Origin: Maribacter ulvicola
GTDB lineage: Bacteria > Bacteroidota > Bacteroidia > Flavobacteriales > Flavobacteriaceae
DNA length: 64,000 nt
Assembly: GCF_900155985.1 (NCBI RefSeq)
Contig: NZ_FTMA01000006.1
Coordinates: 62,001-126,000 of the forward strand
Direction: 5' to 3'
Position 1 is the first letter of the stretch. Every line of letters starts with the position of its first letter. Of the stretch, positions 34,239-44,193 are shown piece by piece. A model generated the notes under the pieces. The model saw nothing but the letters and a program-made list of their open reading frames with translations. It ran no database searches and had not been told where the DNA came from. A program made the position numbers and the translations under genes.

Positions 34239-34853
34239 ATGCACATAGCAGTTGCCGGAAATATCGGTGCAGGAAAAACAACCCTTACCAGATTACTTGC
34301 AAAACATTATAAATGGGAAGCTCATTTTGAAGATGTAGTTGAAAACCCCTATTTAGATGATTTTTACAATCAAATGGAACGCTGGAGCTTTAATCTTCAG
34401 ATTTACTTTTTAAACAGTAGGTACCGCCAAATTCTATCTATAAAAGAAAGCGGTAAAGAAATTATACAGGATAGAACAATTTATGAGGATGCGCATATTT
34501 TTGCACCCAACTTACATGCTATGGGTCTTATGACCAATAGAGATTTTCAAAATTATTCTAGTTTGTTCGAGCTGATGGAGACTTTGGTTGACCCACCAGA
34601 TCTATTAATATACCTACGCAGCTCTATTCCTAATTTGGTAAAGCAAATACACAAAAGAGGTAGGGAATATGAAAACACCATTTCAATTGACTATCTAAGC
34701 CGGTTGAACGAACGTTATGAAGCTTGGATTCATGGGTATGAAAAAGGAAACTTATTGGTCATCGATGTTGACGATTTAGATTTCGTGGACAATCCTGAGG
34801 ATTTAGGAAGTATACTCAATAAAATTGACGCTCAAATTAACGGTTTATTTTAG
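34239..34853 (+). CDS. deoxynucleoside kinase
   Basis: The 204 residues begin with a P-loop (AVAGNIGAGKTTLTRLLAKH), carry the DRTIYEDAHIFA substrate motif near residue 84 and LIYLRSSIPNLVKQI with a later RGREYE lid. This is the dNK/dGK family that phosphorylates deoxynucleosides for nucleotide salvage. The exact base preference cannot be read. It is divergent from the GLPGLI gene and leads the plus-strand pabB-pabC pair after 26 bases. Confidence 0.92.
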   Translation: MHIAVAGNIGAGKTTLTRLLAKHYKWEAHFEDVVENPYLDDFYNQMERWSFNLQIYFLNSRYRQILSIKESGKEIIQDRTIYEDAHIFAPNLHAMGLMTNRDFQNYSSLFELMETLVDPPDLLIYLRSSIPNLVKQIHKRGREYENTISIDYLSRLNERYEAWIHGYEKGNLLVIDVDDLDFVDNPEDLGSILNKIDAQINGLF

Positions 34854-34879
34854 GTTCATTTTTACAACGCACGAAACCA

Positions 34880-35854
34880 TTGGAAGATTTTGAAAATAAA
34901 GTAACACGCTTTCTTCAAGATGAAATTCCGTTTTTATTCGTTATCGATTTTGATAAATCGGTACAACAGGTTTTTACTTTTGACGAAGCTGCCAACCAAA
35001 ACATCTATTTTAACATTAGAGGCAAGGGCAACGATGAACACCTTACATCAACAACGCTTAAAAGTCCAAGTCTTGATTTAAAACCAACACTTGTTTCTAA
35101 AGAAGTTTATAACAAAGCGTTCAATACCGTAAAACAAGAACTAAACAACGGTAATAGTTTTTTATTAAACCTGACCTTTCCTACAGTACTTGACACAACA
35201 GTAGGTTTAGAGGAGATTTACAAAAAAGCACATGCCCCATACAAACTTTTATATAAAGATAAATTTGTTGTTTTTTCTCCAGAATGTTATCTAAAAATCA
35301 AGGACGAAAGCATTTTTTCTTATCCCATGAAAGGTACGATCAATAGCCACATTCCCCATGCGGAAGAATTATTACTCTCTAACAAAAAGGAACTGTATGA
35401 GCATAATACCATTGTAGACCTTATACGCAACGATCTTTCCATGATCGCTAAAAAAGTAAGGGTCAATAAATTTAGATTTGTAGATAAAATTAAAAAAGGA
35501 AATCAAGAACTACTACAGACCAGCACTGAAATACAGGGAGAATTACCTAAAAACTGGAAAGATAAATTTGCCTCTTTATTGCTTAAAACATTACCTGCCG
35601 GATCTATTAGCGGGGCACCAAAAAAGAAAACACTAGAAATTATTTCTAATGCGGAAATTTCACCAAGAGGATTCTATACCGGGATCTTTGGCGTATTTGA
35701 CGGACAACAAATTGATAGCGCAGTAAGCATCCGTTTCATAGAAAAAATAAACGATAAACTTGTTTACAAAAGTGGCGGCGGAATTACCCACCTAAGCGAG
35801 ATGGAAGAAGAATACCAAGAACTTTTAGAAAAAATATATGTACCCATTATTTGA
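34880..35854 (+). CDS. pabB: aminodeoxychorismate synthase component I
   Basis: This chorismate-binding enzyme makes 4-amino-4-deoxychorismate for folate. The 324 residues are the short form. It has FLLNLTFPT, the chorismate-site segments FSYPMKGTI and LLKTLPAGSISGAPKKKT, and ends with ESxYQ-like LSEMEEEYQELLEKIY. The start is a TTG at 34880; there is no upstream ATG in frame. It overlaps pabC by 17 bases, so the two enzymes of p-aminobenzoate synthesis are co-translated. Component II (glutaminase) is not in the window. Confidence 0.9.
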   Translation: MEDFENKVTRFLQDEIPFLFVIDFDKSVQQVFTFDEAANQNIYFNIRGKGNDEHLTSTTLKSPSLDLKPTLVSKEVYNKAFNTVKQELNNGNSFLLNLTFPTVLDTTVGLEEIYKKAHAPYKLLYKDKFVVFSPECYLKIKDESIFSYPMKGTINSHIPHAEELLLSNKKELYEHNTIVDLIRNDLSMIAKKVRVNKFRFVDKIKKGNQELLQTSTEIQGELPKNWKDKFASLLLKTLPAGSISGAPKKKTLEIISNAEISPRGFYTGIFGVFDGQQIDSAVSIRFIEKINDKLVYKSGGGITHLSEMEEEYQELLEKIYVPII

Positions 35855-36440
35855 ATCTGTTTGTATTGAAAATAGTCAAATTAAAAATGCTGACTATCAC
35901 GAAGCTAGATTTAGGAGATCTTATATGCGACAATATAAAACCCATCCTACCTATTCTTTATTCGATGGTATACTCTTGACAAATTTAGAGCACGACCTAA
36001 AATATAAATTGCGCATTGGCTACAAACAAAACGGTACGCGATTCTCCTTTTCTGAATACGAAAATAACATACCCACATCACTTCAACTACTCAGTGATGA
36101 CACCATATCATACCCCGTAAAAAGGAACAACCGCAAAAAATTAAACCAACTTTTTAAACAACGCGGAAATCTCCATGACGTCTTGATCGTTAAAAACGGA
36201 TTAATTACCGATGCTTCTTATTCTAATATTTTATTTAGTGATGGAAGGCAAATTGTTACTCCCTCTACCCCTTTACTTGAAGGTACTTGCAGAGCACGAT
36301 TATTAGACGAAAACAAGGTGACGGAAAAAAGAATTGCAGCGGCAGACTTGTCAAACTTTGAAAGCTTTCAATTGATCAATGCCCTCAATGATTTTGATGC
36401 CAATAGATGGGTACCAGTTTCAAACATACAACGGGAATAA
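35838..36440 (+). CDS. pabC: aminodeoxychorismate lyase (class IV aminotransferase fold)
   Basis: It releases pyruvate from aminodeoxychorismate to give p-aminobenzoate. The 200 residues match a short class-IV PLP protein: the N-terminal LFESVCIENSQIKNADYHEARFR, then DVLIVKNGLITDASYSNILF and STPLLEGTCRARLL. The Lys that binds PLP lies in the N-terminal half. It overlaps pabB by 17 bases and ends three bases before the convergent App1 gene. Confidence 0.85.
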   Translation: MYPLFESVCIENSQIKNADYHEARFRRSYMRQYKTHPTYSLFDGILLTNLEHDLKYKLRIGYKQNGTRFSFSEYENNIPTSLQLLSDDTISYPVKRNNRKKLNQLFKQRGNLHDVLIVKNGLITDASYSNILFSDGRQIVTPSTPLLEGTCRARLLDENKVTEKRIAAADLSNFESFQLINALNDFDANRWVPVSNIQRE

Positions 36441-36443
36441 TTC

Positions 36444-37445
36444 TTAAATAAATCCGTTTTCCTTAGCGTGTGCTATAGCTTCCTCTGTCTTATTGACCAT
36501 TAAGAAAGGAATATCTTTAAAATCTGAAAATAACTGTTCAATACGCGCCATACGTTTAGAGTGATTGACACTACGTAGGTAAATAGCTTTTATTCTACCC
36601 GGAAAAAGTGTAGAAATTTCTTGGTAAATATCGCCATCTTTCTCCCCACTATCACCTATTAATATAAATGGTAAATCTGGATATGATTTTAACAAATTAC
36701 TGATCTCTTTTTGTTTTTGTGGCTTTTCATCACTTTTCTTCCTCATTTTAAAACTTGCCATGCTACGTAGCAAAACAGGACCTTTTGGGAAATTATTAGT
36801 CTTTAAAAATAGTTCAAGGTATCTGTACAAGTTCCACGGGCTATGACTAACGTAGAAAATAGGATTTGCCTCTTCCCCTGTTTTTCCTTGATGAAGTTTC
36901 GTATAAAAATCAGACGCACCTTCTAACTGTAAACGCTTTGTTGCTCTTTTGAACATGGTATTCAAAATCACTTTCCATTTTAAGGAAGACACCACGCCTG
37001 TATGCAAGATGGTATCATCTATATCACTTATGACACCAAATTTGGCGTGCTCGCTTGGTATCAACATCTCTCCCGGGAATCGATTCTTCAGAAGTATCTC
37101 CCTTTTTAAATTAGCGTCGTTAAATGATAGTTCAAAATTAACCCAACCTTCTTCATTGGCTAGCTTTTGAAGTCCGGCTATATTTTCATCAATGAGATAA
37201 TAACCATCATTATCCGTAACTCCTTCAACGGTTTCACCGTTAGAAAAAGTAATTTTTAAAGGGGCTTGTTTGATTTCATCGGTTTCAAAGCGTTTCCAGG
37301 AATTCTTCATTAGATTAAATATACCCTTCTGATCCAAATCGATATTTTCATCTTCAATAGCTCTACCTCTTACATATAAGCGAGTAGCACTACCGTAAGA
37401 CTGAAAATTGATAATCTGAAGTTTATCTTTCTTAAAAATACCCAT
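36444..37445 (-). CDS. App1-family phosphatase
   Basis: The 333 residues from the ATG at 37445 contain the DUF2183 domain with the HAD-type catalytic motif GVISDIDDTILHTGV near residue 137, and later FYVSHSPWNLY and LIGDSGEKDGDIY. In yeast App1 this fold is a Mg2+-dependent phosphatidate phosphatase. An N-terminal beta domain (about 10-115) is typical of bacterial relatives. I infer a lipid phosphatase role, but the physiological substrate is unproven. Confidence 0.85.
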   Translation of the reverse strand: MGIFKKDKLQIINFQSYGSATRLYVRGRAIEDENIDLDQKGIFNLMKNSWKRFETDEIKQAPLKITFSNGETVEGVTDNDGYYLIDENIAGLQKLANEEGWVNFELSFNDANLKREILLKNRFPGEMLIPSEHAKFGVISDIDDTILHTGVVSSLKWKVILNTMFKRATKRLQLEGASDFYTKLHQGKTGEEANPIFYVSHSPWNLYRYLELFLKTNNFPKGPVLLRSMASFKMRKKSDEKPQKQKEISNLLKSYPDLPFILIGDSGEKDGDIYQEISTLFPGRIKAIYLRSVNHSKRMARIEQLFSDFKDIPFLMVNKTEEAIAHAKENGFI

Positions 37446-37681
37446 GGCGTTAAAATTACGCTCTTTCAACAACCTTTAAAATTTTTATTTCAAGAATTAT
37501 CCAATTAACCCTTCATAACCATCCATTCTCTGCCGTTGTTTTAAATAAAAATCACTTTCGCTCACCCAAAAGCAGCGTTAACTCATCACCTATTTTACAA
37601 CCTATAGTATTACCATAGTTTTAGACAAACAGAAATGAATACGAACCCTACTTGTTTACGCAAGTTTAAAATTTAAACATT

Positions 37682-38386
37682 ATGAGACCAAAAAAGAATC
37701 CACAAAAAGACCTGAACAAAAAGAGCGGAATGTTCTTCGTAATTGGACTACTATTAGTATTAGGCATGGTATACACCGCCTTAGAATGGAAAACATTCGA
37801 CCCTATTTACAATATAGATGTAGCCATGAACGATATTGATCCTTCAATTGAAGAAGAAGCCCCTATTTTTCAATTAGAAGTTACCCCTCCTCCAAAACCA
37901 CCAGTTCTACCAACTGAAATAGAAATTATTGAAGATGATGACCCTTTTGAAGAAACTGAAATTATCGCCATTGAAGTAACACCAGACACCGAAGTTGTAG
38001 ACCCAACAGATTTTGAGGTCATAGAAGAGCCCGAAGAGGTAAAAGTAAATTGGATTACTATTGAAGAAGTGCCGGTATTCCCAGGCTGTGAAAATGAAAA
38101 AGATAAAAGGGCTTGTTTTAATGACATGATGCAAAAACATATTCGCAAAAACTTTCGTTACCCGGAAATAGCTCAAGAAATGAACATTCAAGGTAGAGTG
38201 AATACAACATTCATGATTAACAACGATGGCACCATCGGTACTATAAAAAAAAGAGGTCCGCATGATGTACTAGAAAAAGAAGCGGCAAGAATCTTATCTA
38301 AACTACCAAAAATGACTCCCGGAAAACAAAGAGGATCTGCCGTAAAAGTCTCTTTCGCTATTCCAATCACATTCAAACTACAATAG
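37682..38386 (+). CDS. energy transducer TonB-like protein
   Basis: The 234 residues have one N-terminal membrane helix (about 17-35), a long periplasmic acidic/proline-rich stretch with PPPKPPVLP near residue 75, and a C-terminal TonB domain (about 150-234, RYPEIAQEMNIQGRVNTTF and VKVSFAIPITFKLQ). Two cysteines (GCENEKDKRAC) precede the domain. It would link the ExbB/ExbD motor to outer-membrane receptors such as the barrel at 30471-33149. It ends next to a terminator at 38401-38423. Confidence 0.9.
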   Translation: MRPKKNPQKDLNKKSGMFFVIGLLLVLGMVYTALEWKTFDPIYNIDVAMNDIDPSIEEEAPIFQLEVTPPPKPPVLPTEIEIIEDDDPFEETEIIAIEVTPDTEVVDPTDFEVIEEPEEVKVNWITIEEVPVFPGCENEKDKRACFNDMMQKHIRKNFRYPEIAQEMNIQGRVNTTFMINNDGTIGTIKKRGPHDVLEKEAARILSKLPKMTPGKQRGSAVKVSFAIPITFKLQ

Positions 38387-38400
38387 TTATAAAACAAAAA

Positions 38401-38423
38401 AACCATCAGCAAAGCTGATGGTT
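38401..38423 (-). terminator. bidirectional terminator between tonB and hppA
   Basis: AACCATCAGC and GCTGATGGTT form a 10-bp stem with a 3-base loop. On the minus strand it is followed by seven T residues, so it serves hppA (stop at 38444). The plus-strand side has few T residues after the stem. Confidence 0.8.
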
Positions 38424-38443
38424 TCCATATATTAAAAGAGCAA

Positions 38444-40870
38444 TTACTGTTTATTGATTTCCACTTTTTCTATCGTTATTTCGGTAGCAGTCCCTTTCTT
38501 TACATTAGTAGCGTTTTCAAATGCTGTTAATTGAGCTTCCACTTCTGCCTTTTTACCAGTATAAACTACTTGCTCAACAACAGATTCACCATTAACGGTA
38601 GTAGAATAGGTCACAATAGCCTCCGCTAAATCTACATTTTCCACGTTCATTTCAATAGAAACTTTCTGCTGATCATTCAGCATAGCAACACCTTCTTCAA
38701 CATGACCACCTAATATTGGTGCAATTACCAAACCGATCAAACACGTTAATTTAATTAAGATGTTCATTGAAGGTCCAGAGGTATCTTTAAACGGATCACC
38801 CACGGTATCACCGGTTACAGCTGCCTTATGTGCTTCAGAACCTTTATAAGTCATCTCACCATTAATTTCAACTCCTGCCTCAAATGATTTCTTAGCATTA
38901 TCCCAAGCACCTCCAGCATTGTTTTGAAAAATTGCCCATAATACTCCAGATACCGTTACACCTGCCATATAACCACCTAGCATTTCTGCAATAGCTAATT
39001 TGTTCATTCCGAATAACATTGGAACGAAAGCAATTACCAACGGAAAACCGATAGTCAATAACCCCGGCAACATCATTTCTTTTAAGGAAGCTTGGGTAGA
39101 TATTGCCACACATTTATCATACTCCGGTTTACCTGTGCCCTCCATAATACCGGGAATCTCTTTAAACTGACGTCTAACCTCCTGTACCATTTCCATTGCA
39201 GCTTTACCAACAGCATTCATTGCCAAGGCTGAGAATACAACCGGCACCATACCACCAACAAATAACATTGCCAATACCGGAGCTTTGAAAATGTTGATTC
39301 CATCAATTCCCGTAAATGTTACATAAGCTGCAAATAAAGCCAAAGAAGTTAATGCTGCAGAAGCAATAGCAAAACCTTTACCTGTTGCCGCAGTGGTATT
39401 ACCTACTGAATCTAAAATATCTGTACGTTCTCTTACTATAGGCTCTTGCTCACTCATCTCTGCAATACCACCTGCATTATCAGAAATTGGCCCAAACGCA
39501 TCAATAGCCAATTGCATAGCAGTCGTTGCCATCATTGCCGATGCAGCCAAAGCTACGCCGTAAAAACCTGCAAATGCATAAGATGCCCAAATAGCACCTG
39601 CAAATAATAATACAGACGGGAATGTAGAAATCATACCTGTAGCCAAGCCTGCAATAATATTTGTACCGGCCCCTGTACTAGATTGTTGTACTATTTTTAA
39701 AATAGGAGATTTCCCTAAACCTGTATAATATTCCGTCACCGAAGAAATTACGGCGCCTACTACTAAACCAACCAAAGTGGCATAGAAAACACGCATTGAA
39801 GATATTTCCAAAAGCCCCTCTCCAAAGAATTCCATTTTCATGGTTTCAGGCAACATCCAAGTTACCAAAGCAAAACATGAAATAGCAACCAAAACAATAG
39901 ATGTCCAGTTGCCTATATTTAAAGCGCCCATAACCTGAGCTTCTTTTGCATCGTTACTTTTGATTTTTACCAACATGGTACCTATAATAGATATGATAAT
40001 ACCAGCACCTGCAATTGCCATAGGCAATAAAATAGGTCCAATACCTCCAAAGGCATCGGTTATACTACCTCCCATATCCTTTATAACATAGTTACCCAGA
40101 ACCATTGCCGCTAGAACGGTGGCTACATAAGAACCAAATAAATCTGCTCCCATACCTGCAACATCACCTACATTATCACCTACGTTATCAGCAATTGTAG
40201 CTGGATTTCTAGGATCATCCTCTGGAATACCAGCCTCTACCTTACCCACCAAATCTGCACCTACATCTGCCGCTTTTGTATAGATACCGCCACCTACACG
40301 TGCAAAAAGTGCAATTGATTCAGCTCCTAAAGAGAATCCTGCAAGTGTCTCTAGAACTATAGTCATATCCATAGTCGATGTCCAAATACCGCCCATGAAA
40401 AATTGAAAAAATATGATAAAAAAGATGGTGAGCCCCAATACTGCCAAACCAGCAACGCCTAACCCCATTACAGTACCCCCACCAAAAGATATTTTTAAGG
40501 CATTAGGTAAACTGGTACGTGCAGCTTGCGTTGTTCTTACATTTGTTTTTGTGGCTATTTTCATTCCTATGTTTCCTGCAAAAGCAGAAAAAATAGCTCC
40601 AAAAACAAAAGCCACAACTATTAACATATGTGTTGTAGGCACTATAAAAGAAACGATAGCAAGCAAAACACTTACGATGACCACGAATACAGCCAAAAGC
40701 TTATACTCTGCACTTAAAAAGGCTAAGGCGCCCTCATAAATATAATCTGATATTTCTTTCATTTTTCCATCTCCGGCATGTTGTTTCATTACCCAAGATC
40801 TTTTAATGCCCATATAAATTAGGCCTAATAATGCCATAAGAATTGGCATGTAAATCATCATTGACTCCAT
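38444..40870 (-). CDS. hppA: K+-dependent membrane-bound pyrophosphatase
   Basis: An 808-residue integral membrane ion pump that hydrolyses PPi to move H+ or Na+. The signature GGIYTKAADVGADLVGKVE holds the PPi site, followed by DDPRNPATIADNVGDNVGD. GNTTAATGKG has Ala where K+-independent enzymes have Lys, so it is the K+-dependent type. The final 60 residues form an extra hydrophilic tail with MNVENVDLAEAIVTY. Ion choice, Na+ or H+ or both, cannot be decided by eye. The ppa gene lies upstream in the same direction but a terminator separates the two, so they are separate transcripts. Confidence 0.95.
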   Translation of the reverse strand: MESMMIYMPILMALLGLIYMGIKRSWVMKQHAGDGKMKEISDYIYEGALAFLSAEYKLLAVFVVIVSVLLAIVSFIVPTTHMLIVVAFVFGAIFSAFAGNIGMKIATKTNVRTTQAARTSLPNALKISFGGGTVMGLGVAGLAVLGLTIFFIIFFQFFMGGIWTSTMDMTIVLETLAGFSLGAESIALFARVGGGIYTKAADVGADLVGKVEAGIPEDDPRNPATIADNVGDNVGDVAGMGADLFGSYVATVLAAMVLGNYVIKDMGGSITDAFGGIGPILLPMAIAGAGIIISIIGTMLVKIKSNDAKEAQVMGALNIGNWTSIVLVAISCFALVTWMLPETMKMEFFGEGLLEISSMRVFYATLVGLVVGAVISSVTEYYTGLGKSPILKIVQQSSTGAGTNIIAGLATGMISTFPSVLLFAGAIWASYAFAGFYGVALAASAMMATTAMQLAIDAFGPISDNAGGIAEMSEQEPIVRERTDILDSVGNTTAATGKGFAIASAALTSLALFAAYVTFTGIDGINIFKAPVLAMLFVGGMVPVVFSALAMNAVGKAAMEMVQEVRRQFKEIPGIMEGTGKPEYDKCVAISTQASLKEMMLPGLLTIGFPLVIAFVPMLFGMNKLAIAEMLGGYMAGVTVSGVLWAIFQNNAGGAWDNAKKSFEAGVEINGEMTYKGSEAHKAAVTGDTVGDPFKDTSGPSMNILIKLTCLIGLVIAPILGGHVEEGVAMLNDQQKVSIEMNVENVDLAEAIVTYSTTVNGESVVEQVVYTGKKAEVEAQLTAFENATNVKKGTATEITIEKVEINKQ

Positions 40871-40936
40871 TTAATCAGTTGTTTGTTAGTTATTAAATTA
40901 GCCCGACTAAAGTAGTAAATTAGAATAGAATAAAAA

Positions 40937-40966
40937 AAGCCACTTTTTATTAAAAAAAAGTGGCTT
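40937..40966 (-). terminator. terminator after ppa
   Basis: AGCCACTTTTT/AAAAAGTGGCT form a stem followed by a T-run on the minus strand. It ends transcription after ppa (stop at 40986) and before hppA. Confidence 0.75.
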
Positions 40967-40985
40967 AAATAAAGGTAAAAATTAT

Positions 40986-41513
40986 TTATATCTTAAAAGT
41001 GTTCTTTGCTTTATGCTCGCTATCATCATATCTCTTAACACATTCATGGTAGATTTCTACCGCTTTAGCAGCATCGCTCCACCCACCTGTATCTACTTTT
41101 TTCTCTTCTAAATCTTTATACACTTGAAAGAAATGTTCTATTTCTTTTAGCCTATGCGGATTTAGATCACTGATATCATTATTATTACTCCAAATAGGAT
41201 CAGAAACCGGTACACAAATAATTTTTTCATCTGGTCCTTTTTCATCTGTCATATGAAATACGCCAATAGGTTTCACCTCCATTACCGTCATAGGGTATGT
41301 AGGTTCAGTCCCCATTACCAAAACATCTAACGGATCTTTGTCTAACGCTAAAGTTTCAGGTATAAATCCATAATCACCGGGATACATCATTGAAGAAAAT
41401 AACATACGATCAAAACGAATTTTATGTAAATCGAAATCATATTCGTATTTATTCCTGCTTCCTTTCGGAATTTCTATTAAAACATCAAAGGTCAATCCTT
41501 TTGCTGCAGCCAT
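40986..41513 (-). CDS. ppa: soluble inorganic pyrophosphatase (family I)
   Basis: The 175-residue family I enzyme hydrolyses PPi to two Pi in the cytosol. It has IEIPKGSRNKYEYD, the metal-binding DKDPLDVLVMG near residue 65 and KRYDDSEHK-like end. It pairs with the membrane pump hppA encoded downstream, both acting on the pyrophosphate left by biosynthesis, including SAM and sulfate activation in this window. Confidence 0.95.
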   Translation of the reverse strand: MAAAKGLTFDVLIEIPKGSRNKYEYDFDLHKIRFDRMLFSSMMYPGDYGFIPETLALDKDPLDVLVMGTEPTYPMTVMEVKPIGVFHMTDEKGPDEKIICVPVSDPIWSNNNDISDLNPHRLKEIEHFFQVYKDLEEKKVDTGGWSDAAKAVEIYHECVKRYDDSEHKAKNTFKI

Positions 41514-41585
41514 ATTAAAAGTTGTTTAATTTATAGTTTGTTATGAAATGTAACTTAGTTGTTATAATTGTAAAATTTAATCGAA

Positions 41586-44087
41586 TTAAAAGACAAATCC
41601 AAACGTACCGGTTACACCGAATTTTCGTGCATCGGGATTTTCTAAATAATTTCCTCTAAAATTGAAATCTAATCTAAATATTTTAAAGATGTTTCCTATT
41701 CCAAAGGAGTATTCATAGTATATTTTTTCTGAAGGTGCACGTAACGGTGTATTCAGTGTTGCCGGTGCACTTAAAGCTATATTTTCATCAGACAAATCTC
41801 CCCATACACCACGTATAGCGACAATTTCCCTTAAATTATATTTTCTTAAAAACGGGATTCTAGAGAAAAAGCGACCATTGAAATTATGCTGTAAATGAAC
41901 TGCCGCATAAGTATCGGTCACAAACTCATAGAAATCTAAATTTGGAAATGTACCATAGTTAGAGAAAAATGTCTGGTTTCCGGGCACTACGCTCAACAAT
42001 CCCAAAGGTACCTCTCCAAATGTTTTACCGAGTTCTACCGTACTTAACAATCTACCAAAACCACCTAATTGCCATGGTTGGCTATAAGAAAATTGGAGTT
42101 TACTGTAATCGAAATCACTATTCATTACTCCCTTCGTTCCCTTGGTATAATTCAATAATATAGTACTGTAGGTATCATTCACATCTCTGCGTTCTACACC
42201 AAATCCAATTGTTTTTTTACCAGGAGTATACAGCATCAATGCATTAAAATCGAACTGACGTATTTCTGAAGACACCCCTGTTGGAGATTCTGGATCTACA
42301 TAGTCTAAACTAAAATCATTAGGCAAGGCAGAACTTAATGTTCTAAAAGTGCCTCCTACCGATAGTTTTAAATTGGTCAATGGTTCTATTTCAAAATTGA
42401 GGGCACTTAAATTTATATTCGTTAACCTATTGTTCGCTCCTACCGTTAATAATGATGAGGAAGCTATACTACGCCCCAAAACGTCATTAGTTGCCGTTAA
42501 ACTAACACCAAGCTGCTCTATGTCTCTACGGTTACCACCAGACACTATTAACCTACTGTTCTTATCTAACAACATCTTACCGGCTAAACCGTGTTTGAAT
42601 TTGTGGTCTTTGAACCCGTAAGCGGTATAACCCTCTATGCGCCATAGGTCATTTTGATCATAGTATGTTCTTGCCCCGAGCCGAACTCTTGCACCTTCTG
42701 CAGTGTTATATCCAAAGAAATCATAAACAGAACCTAAATCTAAATTCCATTTATCTACCTCTACATATCCAGAACCCAATATGCTGACAAAATTGTAATA
42801 GGTTTTAAATTTGGGTACAGTTTTAAGGGTATCCAGTAAGGTATATATTCCCTGTTCATCCTTATTTAAGCTTTCTAATCTATTCTTTTCCCAAAAGGCA
42901 TCATCTTTAATAATCTGAGTGACATCTAATGGGTTTCTGTCTTTTTTATAAACCTCTCTTGGTTTTACTTTATTAAACTCGTAATTATCATATACCGTTG
43001 TTCGCTTACCATATAGCCCGCGAGATTCCTCCTTTTTATTGAAACTGAAGTCACTCAACATATAATCGCGTTTTAAAAGAAACACGGAATCGTTCATTAC
43101 ATCGAAATCTTGCTCAATATAAATTTCTTTTACCCAGTTAATATTGGCGCTTTTGGTAACTTGTAGATTAATATTTTTTACCGCCCAAGTAGAATCATTC
43201 ACCCAAAAATCTCCTTTAAAGGTGAGTTCATTTTTACGGCGTGGATAGTAGACAATATTGTAGCACCATTTATTGTCTATAAAAGCACTGTCCCTAAGTG
43301 CGTAGTTATAAACATCTACCCCTGTTTTAGATAGCGGGCTAGTAAAACTTTTATCAAAGAATTTCAGGTAATTATTATAGACATCGTACTCTTGGTACAA
43401 GTCTTTTACAAAGGCAATAATAGCCTGGTTATTTTCAAAGCCTGAATTCTTATTTCCTAAAACTTCCTCTTTCTCTTCCTTAAGCTTATTATCACCATAA
43501 ACTTTAGAAAAAGTCTCGTTCAAGAAAATTGGCAAATAAGTCTTACCTGTTATACGAGACGTATCCAAATCTTGAAAAACAAACTCCAATCCTTTAAAAA
43601 TTTTACTTTTTATCAGAGCACTATCAATGGTATTTAAATCAAATTCTACTTTTTCATATTTATCAAAAGCATACTGATTAAACTGCCTAACGCCGTTCTG
43701 ACGTTTCTTTGCCCAAATTTTTCGTAGAATATCTACTGCCGGATTGTTCTTTTTAGATTGTTTACCCGCTATCAATACCACCTCATTCAACTGCTCTGCA
43801 GCCTCTACCATGGTTATCTTTAAATTATAAACAACTTTAGCATCTAACTGAAGTTCATAGTCCGTATAGCCAATAAATGAAATAATAACAGTGGCGTAGT
43901 CATTTTCAGATTCTAAATAGAACCTACCATCATCATTGGTAATGGTACCTTCAGTAGAACTTTTAAAGAATACATTGGCAAAGGATACAGGCTCACCTTG
44001 CTCGTCAACGACAATACCACCTATTTTGGTCTGACCTTGAGCTATGAAAAAACATAGACTTAAGAATGTGAAAATTATCCCTTTCAT
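41586..44087 (-). CDS. DUF5686 / carboxypeptidase-regulatory-like outer-membrane protein
   Basis: A large 833-residue exported protein from the ATG at 44087; a TTG at 44093 would add two residues. It has a signal peptide (IIFTFLSLCFFIAQG), a beta-sandwich CarboxypepD-reg-like domain (about 22-105, IGGIVVDEQGEPVSFANV), a helical middle and a C-terminal barrel-like region ending KFGVTGTFGFVF. This is the DUF5686 family of unknown function common in Bacteroidota. No partner gene is adjacent. Confidence 0.85.
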   Translation of the reverse strand: MKGIIFTFLSLCFFIAQGQTKIGGIVVDEQGEPVSFANVFFKSSTEGTITNDDGRFYLESENDYATVIISFIGYTDYELQLDAKVVYNLKITMVEAAEQLNEVVLIAGKQSKKNNPAVDILRKIWAKKRQNGVRQFNQYAFDKYEKVEFDLNTIDSALIKSKIFKGLEFVFQDLDTSRITGKTYLPIFLNETFSKVYGDNKLKEEKEEVLGNKNSGFENNQAIIAFVKDLYQEYDVYNNYLKFFDKSFTSPLSKTGVDVYNYALRDSAFIDNKWCYNIVYYPRRKNELTFKGDFWVNDSTWAVKNINLQVTKSANINWVKEIYIEQDFDVMNDSVFLLKRDYMLSDFSFNKKEESRGLYGKRTTVYDNYEFNKVKPREVYKKDRNPLDVTQIIKDDAFWEKNRLESLNKDEQGIYTLLDTLKTVPKFKTYYNFVSILGSGYVEVDKWNLDLGSVYDFFGYNTAEGARVRLGARTYYDQNDLWRIEGYTAYGFKDHKFKHGLAGKMLLDKNSRLIVSGGNRRDIEQLGVSLTATNDVLGRSIASSSLLTVGANNRLTNINLSALNFEIEPLTNLKLSVGGTFRTLSSALPNDFSLDYVDPESPTGVSSEIRQFDFNALMLYTPGKKTIGFGVERRDVNDTYSTILLNYTKGTKGVMNSDFDYSKLQFSYSQPWQLGGFGRLLSTVELGKTFGEVPLGLLSVVPGNQTFFSNYGTFPNLDFYEFVTDTYAAVHLQHNFNGRFFSRIPFLRKYNLREIVAIRGVWGDLSDENIALSAPATLNTPLRAPSEKIYYEYSFGIGNIFKIFRLDFNFRGNYLENPDARKFGVTGTFGFVF

Positions 44088-44142
44088 TAACAATCATCGT
44101 TCAATAAAAATTCTACTTGCAAATAACATACCAATAAAAAAA

Positions 44143-44170
44143 GCTTCTCCAGACTTGGTCGGAGAAGCTA
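44143..44170 (-). terminator. terminator after pdhB
   Basis: AGCTTCTCC and GGAGAAGCT pair around a 10-base loop with a T-run on the minus strand. It lies 24 bases after the pdhB stop and upstream of the DUF5686 gene. Confidence 0.8.
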
Positions 44171-44193
44171 AGGTACTTTACAAAAGTATATTC

